Source: Hepatocystis sp. ex Piliocolobus tephrosceles
Taxonomy: Eukaryota > Apicomplexa > Aconoidasida > Haemosporida > Plasmodiidae
Direction of reading: 5' to 3'
DNA length: 26,277 nt
Assembly: GCA_902459845.2 (NCBI GenBank)
Contig: CABPSV020000146.1
Coordinates: 1-26,277 of the forward strand
Part shown: piece after piece, positions 22,079 through 26,277 of the stretch
Position numbering within the stretch: the stretch's first letter is position 1
How the letters are laid out: the number at the start of each line of letters is the position of its first letter
The notes under the pieces: model-generated
Seen by the model: only the letters and a program-made list of their open reading frames with translations
Told to the model about the DNA's origin: nothing
Databases searched by the model: none
Position numbers and translations under genes: made by a program

Positions 22079-25000
22079 TTTTTTTTTTTTTTTTTTCTTA
22101 TTTTTACTATTTTTACTATTTTTACTATTTTTACTATTTTTACTATTTGTAGGTGACTGTGTTTCCTCCTCTATATCTAAACAATCTGAATAACCTGAAT
22201 AACTTGAATAACCTGGATAATCTTGGTTTACATCACTTTTAAGCTCTTGATGAAAAGGTGTATATATATATGCTTGCTCTTTTTTTTCCTGTACATAATT
22301 TTTTAATAATATATCACTAAATTCTTTCTGATTTAACAAATCGATATAATCATTTTCTTTTTTTGTATGTATCGTAGTTGTAATTATATTTGTTATTTTT
22401 TCATTGTTACATGAAAAAAAGTCATGACCTAGAATCTCACAAGCTAACAATCTTTCATGTGGTAAATAATTTAAAAGATTTGTTAATAGATTCCAAAAAT
22501 CATCACTATATTTTAATGGATATTCAAATTTTGAAAAACATTTTTTAATATTTTGTTTCCTATTATAAAAAGTATCATGACATAATTCTTTTAAAGTAAA
22601 AGCTAAATATTTATTTGTTAATCTACCACACCAATAATCTTTATTTCCTTTCATAAAATCTTTTTCTAGGTTTTGTTTATATTCTTTTTCATAATTTTCT
22701 CTATCAGTACTATTTCGAAATTTAAAAATACCAGAACCTATATTTTTTTTAGTTATATTCATTTTTTTAAAAGAATCCATTTCACAATTTCCATTATAAT
22801 TTAAATTATTATTATTTATTAAAAATAATACTGCCAATGCTATATTTATATCTTCTTTATTACTTTCATTAACCACATTTCTATTTTGTTTAAAATAATT
22901 TATAACATCATGTTTTAGAAAACGAATTTTGTCACTTCTTATATAATTTTTATATTTTTCAACAAGTAATTTGTATTGTCTGTTGAATAATGTTATTCTT
23001 TCCAGAACATCAGTACTAACCTTAGTATGATTTTTTTCTTTTTTTTGTTTCTCCACGTCTTTTAAATTACCATCATTTACTTGCACATTATTATATGGGA
23101 TTTTTTTTACGAGTTCCTTATCACCTAAGTTTATTTTCTTTTCATAATAGTCACTAGAAGAATGTGCTCTTTTTGATTGTCCTTTGGGGTTATTACGCAC
23201 ATTGTTTTCTCTGTTTTCTTGTTCATCATTTCTTCCGTTTTCTTGTTCATCATTTCTTCCGTTTTCTTGTTCATCATTTCTTCCGTTTTCTTGCTCATTA
23301 TTTCTTCCGTTTTCTTGCTCATTATTTTGTTCCTTATTGCCATTATCGCAATTTTCCTTCCAATTTTGCTGTTTCGAAATATGTATTTTGTTATCAAACA
23401 TTTTTTTATATTCCTGTTCATACTGTTCATATCTTTCATTATATAATTCCTCTTCACCCCATTGTAAACTAACAATATCATAATACCTCATTATACATTT
23501 TAAATATGTTTTTTCATAAGCATCTATATTATTAAAATCATTTAACAATATATCATTTAATTTTAAATACCCATCATCTTCTACATTATCCACCATAATG
23601 TCTTTTATTAATTTCTCTGAAAGCATACCATTATATGGTGGACTACCACATTTTGCTAAATCAGCTAAAATAATTCCCAAAGACCAACTATCAGATCTGA
23701 TATCAAATGGTATATATTCTGTTACGCTGTTATTAACATTTTTGTTGTTACGTGTGTCGCTTACATTATCTGTATTGTCGCCCTTATCTGCATTATTGCC
23801 CTTATCTGCCTTATCCACCTTTTCTGCTTTATCCACCTTATCTGCATTGTCGCCCTTATCTGTATTGTCGCCCTTATCTGTATTGTCGCCCTTATCTGCA
23901 TTGTCGCCCTTATCTGCCTTATCCACCTTTTCTGCCTTATCCTCCTTATCTATATTACCCGCGCCATGTATTGCACTATCACCACCTTGATAGTCACCAA
24001 AATCCAAATTTGAACACGAATTAATGTTTAATACATTTAAATTATTTATTGAGTTTTTAATAGAAACTAATGGTTTTTGTAATTCGTTAAATCTATCTTC
24101 AATCGATCCGAAATGTTGTTCATAAAAATAAATTAGTTTATTATATTTCGATTGCCTATAATTTCCTTTATGATCATAACACAATCCTTCTGGAGCCATT
24201 GAATAAACTGTTCCTTGGAAATAGGATGATAACTGATTTTTAAATTGGTATTTCCATTGGTTTAGTAACGTTTTATATGCGTTCATATAATTTCTTGAAT
24301 TTTCTAAACGGAAAGTAGCATATTCTATTGCTGAACAACCAAAATCAGAAATACATAAATGCCATTTCATTGGATTATATAAATTATATGAGTCAGTATA
24401 TACTAATATATTTTGTAACTTTATATCAACTAAACGTATAATATTTGACTGAAAACATGTTTGTAAAAAACTGACTCCATTTACTATTTGAAAAAATAAA
24501 AATTTACATTCTAACTCAGTTAAACCACAATTATATACTTTTATAGTATCATATATATAATCAAAAGTAGGACAATTTATTTGAACTATTATATTATTTA
24601 ATTTAATTTTCATTTGTTTTAATTTTTTATAACATAAACCAATACATGCATCACTATCATCTCCAAATTGTTTCATACATTTATATTTCTTTCCAAATAA
24701 AATATGTATTAATTTTAAAATTTTATTTATTTTTTTTCTTTTTTCATACTCTTTTCTCCTATGTTGCATTAAATTTTGTAACAATTTTTTTAAATCACCA
24801 TTAGCACAATGCATTAATATTTCATAATTTTTTTTTTCTCTTAAATTACCTTCTTTAGTACTTAATGGTTTCATAACATTATTGTTAAAATGGCATATTA
24901 ATTCCTGTTCTCTTAAAAATTGATACTCATTATTTGCACGACTAATATCTATTTCTTTTATGGCTAGCTCAAAATATCCTTTATTAGAACAGCAAAGGCA

Positions 25001-26277
25001 GTTATTAAGATCTTCTCTTTTATTATATGGGTCATTATCATCAAATATGTTTAAGTTTGTATTTTTTTTTTCATAAAAAATGCTATTTTCCACATTTCCA
25101 GTAGTATATTTTTTATTCAAAATAATATTTCCCATTTCTTTTGTATTCATAGTATGATTATTATCACTTTTATTATTACAACTACCATCTGTATTAGAAT
25201 TAAAAAATATCCCTTTCAAATTATTTGTTTTTTGTATATTAAAATTTAAACATTGTCGAGAATTATTACATTGAATTAGTAAATTATAAAAATCTATACT
25301 ATTAATTTTATTAATATAAAATTGTAAATATTTATTATTTAAATGAAGATAATATAAAACTTTTCTAATATGACCATAAGAACCTTTACCAACTAAATGA
25401 TCTACATAATTAATAAAACCTAAATTGTGCCAGAACTTTTTATTATTATTAACATTTATAGTATCATTATTACCTTCGGTTGACGAATGTAAATCTCGGA
25501 CCAAATTATTATCACCACCTCTTTTGTTATATTTATCAGATACACTACTATCCACATTTATATCTATTACAGACTTTATAATTTGATTATTCATTTCATC
25601 ATTTACATTTTCTACCATGCCATATTTATCTTTTATTTTTGTGTTACCAACTTGTTTTTCTTTAATATTACCATCATTACCATCATTACCGTCATTAGCG
25701 TCATTTTTATTTAACATACGTTTGTTTTTTTCAATTATATCTGTATCAATCTTTTTTTTATTTACTAAGCTTTTAATTTTACTCTCATCTATTCTATTTG
25801 TATCTACAAAAATAGCATCATCATACATGTTATTTATATTTTTTTGTTTACCAGTTATAATACTATTTTCTTTTATTACTTCATTTAATTCTAAGTTATT
25901 ATTTTTAGACTTTCTTTCCATCTGATGATCATGTTTTATTTCAGTTATATCGTGGACATATGTAATTTTATCCTTATCATTTGTTAATACATTGGTAATG
26001 TCTGTACTTTGCTCTTCTAAATACTCTTTATTCTTTTTGTTGTTACCTTTCAAAATGTTTTTTTTATTATACTTATTTTTATTTTCATTTTCGTCCTCGT
26101 CCTCATCCTCATCCTCATCCTCATCTCTATCTTCATTTGTTATTATATAATTATCCATTTCTGTAATTTTTACTTTTTTTTTGTCAACCTTATTATCGTT
26201 TTCTTTTGGTGGTTCATGATATATTTTATCATTAACATTTACTTCTTCATTTGAAACAGCTATTTCAACTATGTTCC
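21017..26277 (-). CDS. Divergent serine/threonine protein kinase (5' end off the right edge)
   Basis: Transfers phosphate from ATP to Ser/Thr of unknown substrates. The frame is open to the window edge; the ATG at 26158 is preceded by 39 further in-frame codons, so it is probably not the start. Numbering from that Met: Gly-rich loop VGKGSYGHIRKV ~255-266; AIK Lys ~401; helix C Glu in EQELICHF; hinge region EILMHCANGDLKKLLQNL; catalytic loop LVDIKLQN (Asp 578); DFG 605; GTVYSMAPE ~649-657; SDSWSLGII (Asp 823); final-lobe Arg and HDFF ~1235-1245. Catalytic residues are present, but the HRD motif is LVD and the domain spans ~1,000 residues instead of ~260 because of low-complexity insertions. 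After it come a poly-Asn tract and a ~230-residue C-terminal region with CDFCDGEDVC, of unknown function. Stop TGA at 21019-21017. Kinase group not assigned. Confidence 0.93.
21885..22147 (-). repeat. Poly-Asn and related low-complexity tract in the kinase
   Basis: On the sense strand this encodes SKN repeats (9-bp units, ~22096-22147), then a Lys run, then a long Asn run encoded almost purely by AAT (~22004-22078), NNNK repeats (12-bp units), and Asn/Asp-rich sequence. It separates the kinase domain from the C-terminal region. Confidence 0.95.
23195..23335 (-). repeat. 24-bp repeat encoding NEQENGRN in the kinase
   Basis: About five to six 24-bp units (ttcttccgttttcttgttcatcat and variants on the plus strand) encode an eight-residue acidic repeat. 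They lie in the large insertion between the SDSWSLGII block and the final helical part of the C-lobe. Confidence 0.92.
23772..23955 (-). repeat. 15-bp repeat encoding DKGDN/DKADK in the kinase
   Basis: About a dozen 15-bp units encode five-residue Asp/Lys repeats. They lie between the APE motif and the SDSW Asp, in the activation-segment-to-helix-F connection. The tract is visibly more GC-rich than neighbouring DNA. Confidence 0.92.
26080..26130 (-). repeat. Acidic DE-repeat near the kinase N-terminus
   Basis: Hexanucleotide tcctca/tcctcg units on the plus strand encode an Asp-Glu dipeptide run, followed by ENENKNK. It lies just after the internal Met at 26158. Confidence 0.9.

Noticed and set aside
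21765..22193. Plus-strand hydrophobic frames with poly-Leu, poly-Ile or poly-Tyr
   Set aside because: Antisense of the kinase poly-Asn (AAT) tract read in three frames; the apparent membrane protein is an artefact.

Overview
The window is a stretch of Plasmodium-type nuclear DNA. It is extremely AT-rich, with long homopolymer A/T tracts, (TA)n runs, asparagine/lysine/aspartate-rich low-complexity protein segments (one long poly-Asn run in AAT codons), many in-frame tandem amino-acid repeats, and short introns with GT..AG borders. The Asn-rich style resembles P. falciparum and its close relatives. The exact species cannot be fixed from the sequence alone.

Both genes lie on the minus strand, head to tail. 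(1) Positions 530-19364 hold almost all of a dynein heavy chain gene. I place nine exons whose phases all agree, giving 16,914 coding nt (5,638 codons). The order is N-terminal tail, linker (interrupted by several short introns), AAA1 to AAA4, stalk and microtubule-binding domain, AAA5, AAA6 and the start of the C-terminal region. Eight exons cover the first 1,170 residues, and one exon of about 13.4 kb carries the whole motor. The reading frame stops at 485, inside a conserved C-terminal block and 14 codons after a good splice donor, so the last exon or exons probably lie left of position 1. (2) Positions 21017-26277 hold a large divergent serine/threonine protein kinase. Its frame is open at the right edge, so its N-terminus is missing. 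Its catalytic domain is stretched to about 1,000 residues by low-complexity insertions.

The 1.65-kb interval 19365-21016 holds the 3' flank of the kinase and the 5' flank of the dynein gene. It contains no convincing gene, only AT-rich sequence with a few inverted and direct repeats. No tRNA, rRNA, mobile element or CRISPR array was seen. Nothing on the plus strand looks like a real gene; its open frames are shadows of in-frame repeats.

Points worth a second look are: the missing dynein C-terminus; degenerate nucleotide-binding loops in AAA2 and AAA4; a roughly 385-residue repeat insertion between AAA4 and the stalk; matched poly(A) and poly(U) tracts next to donor and acceptor in three introns; three intronic minisatellites; and a kinase with an L-V-D catalytic loop and very large insertions. 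I see no sign of a novel multi-gene system.
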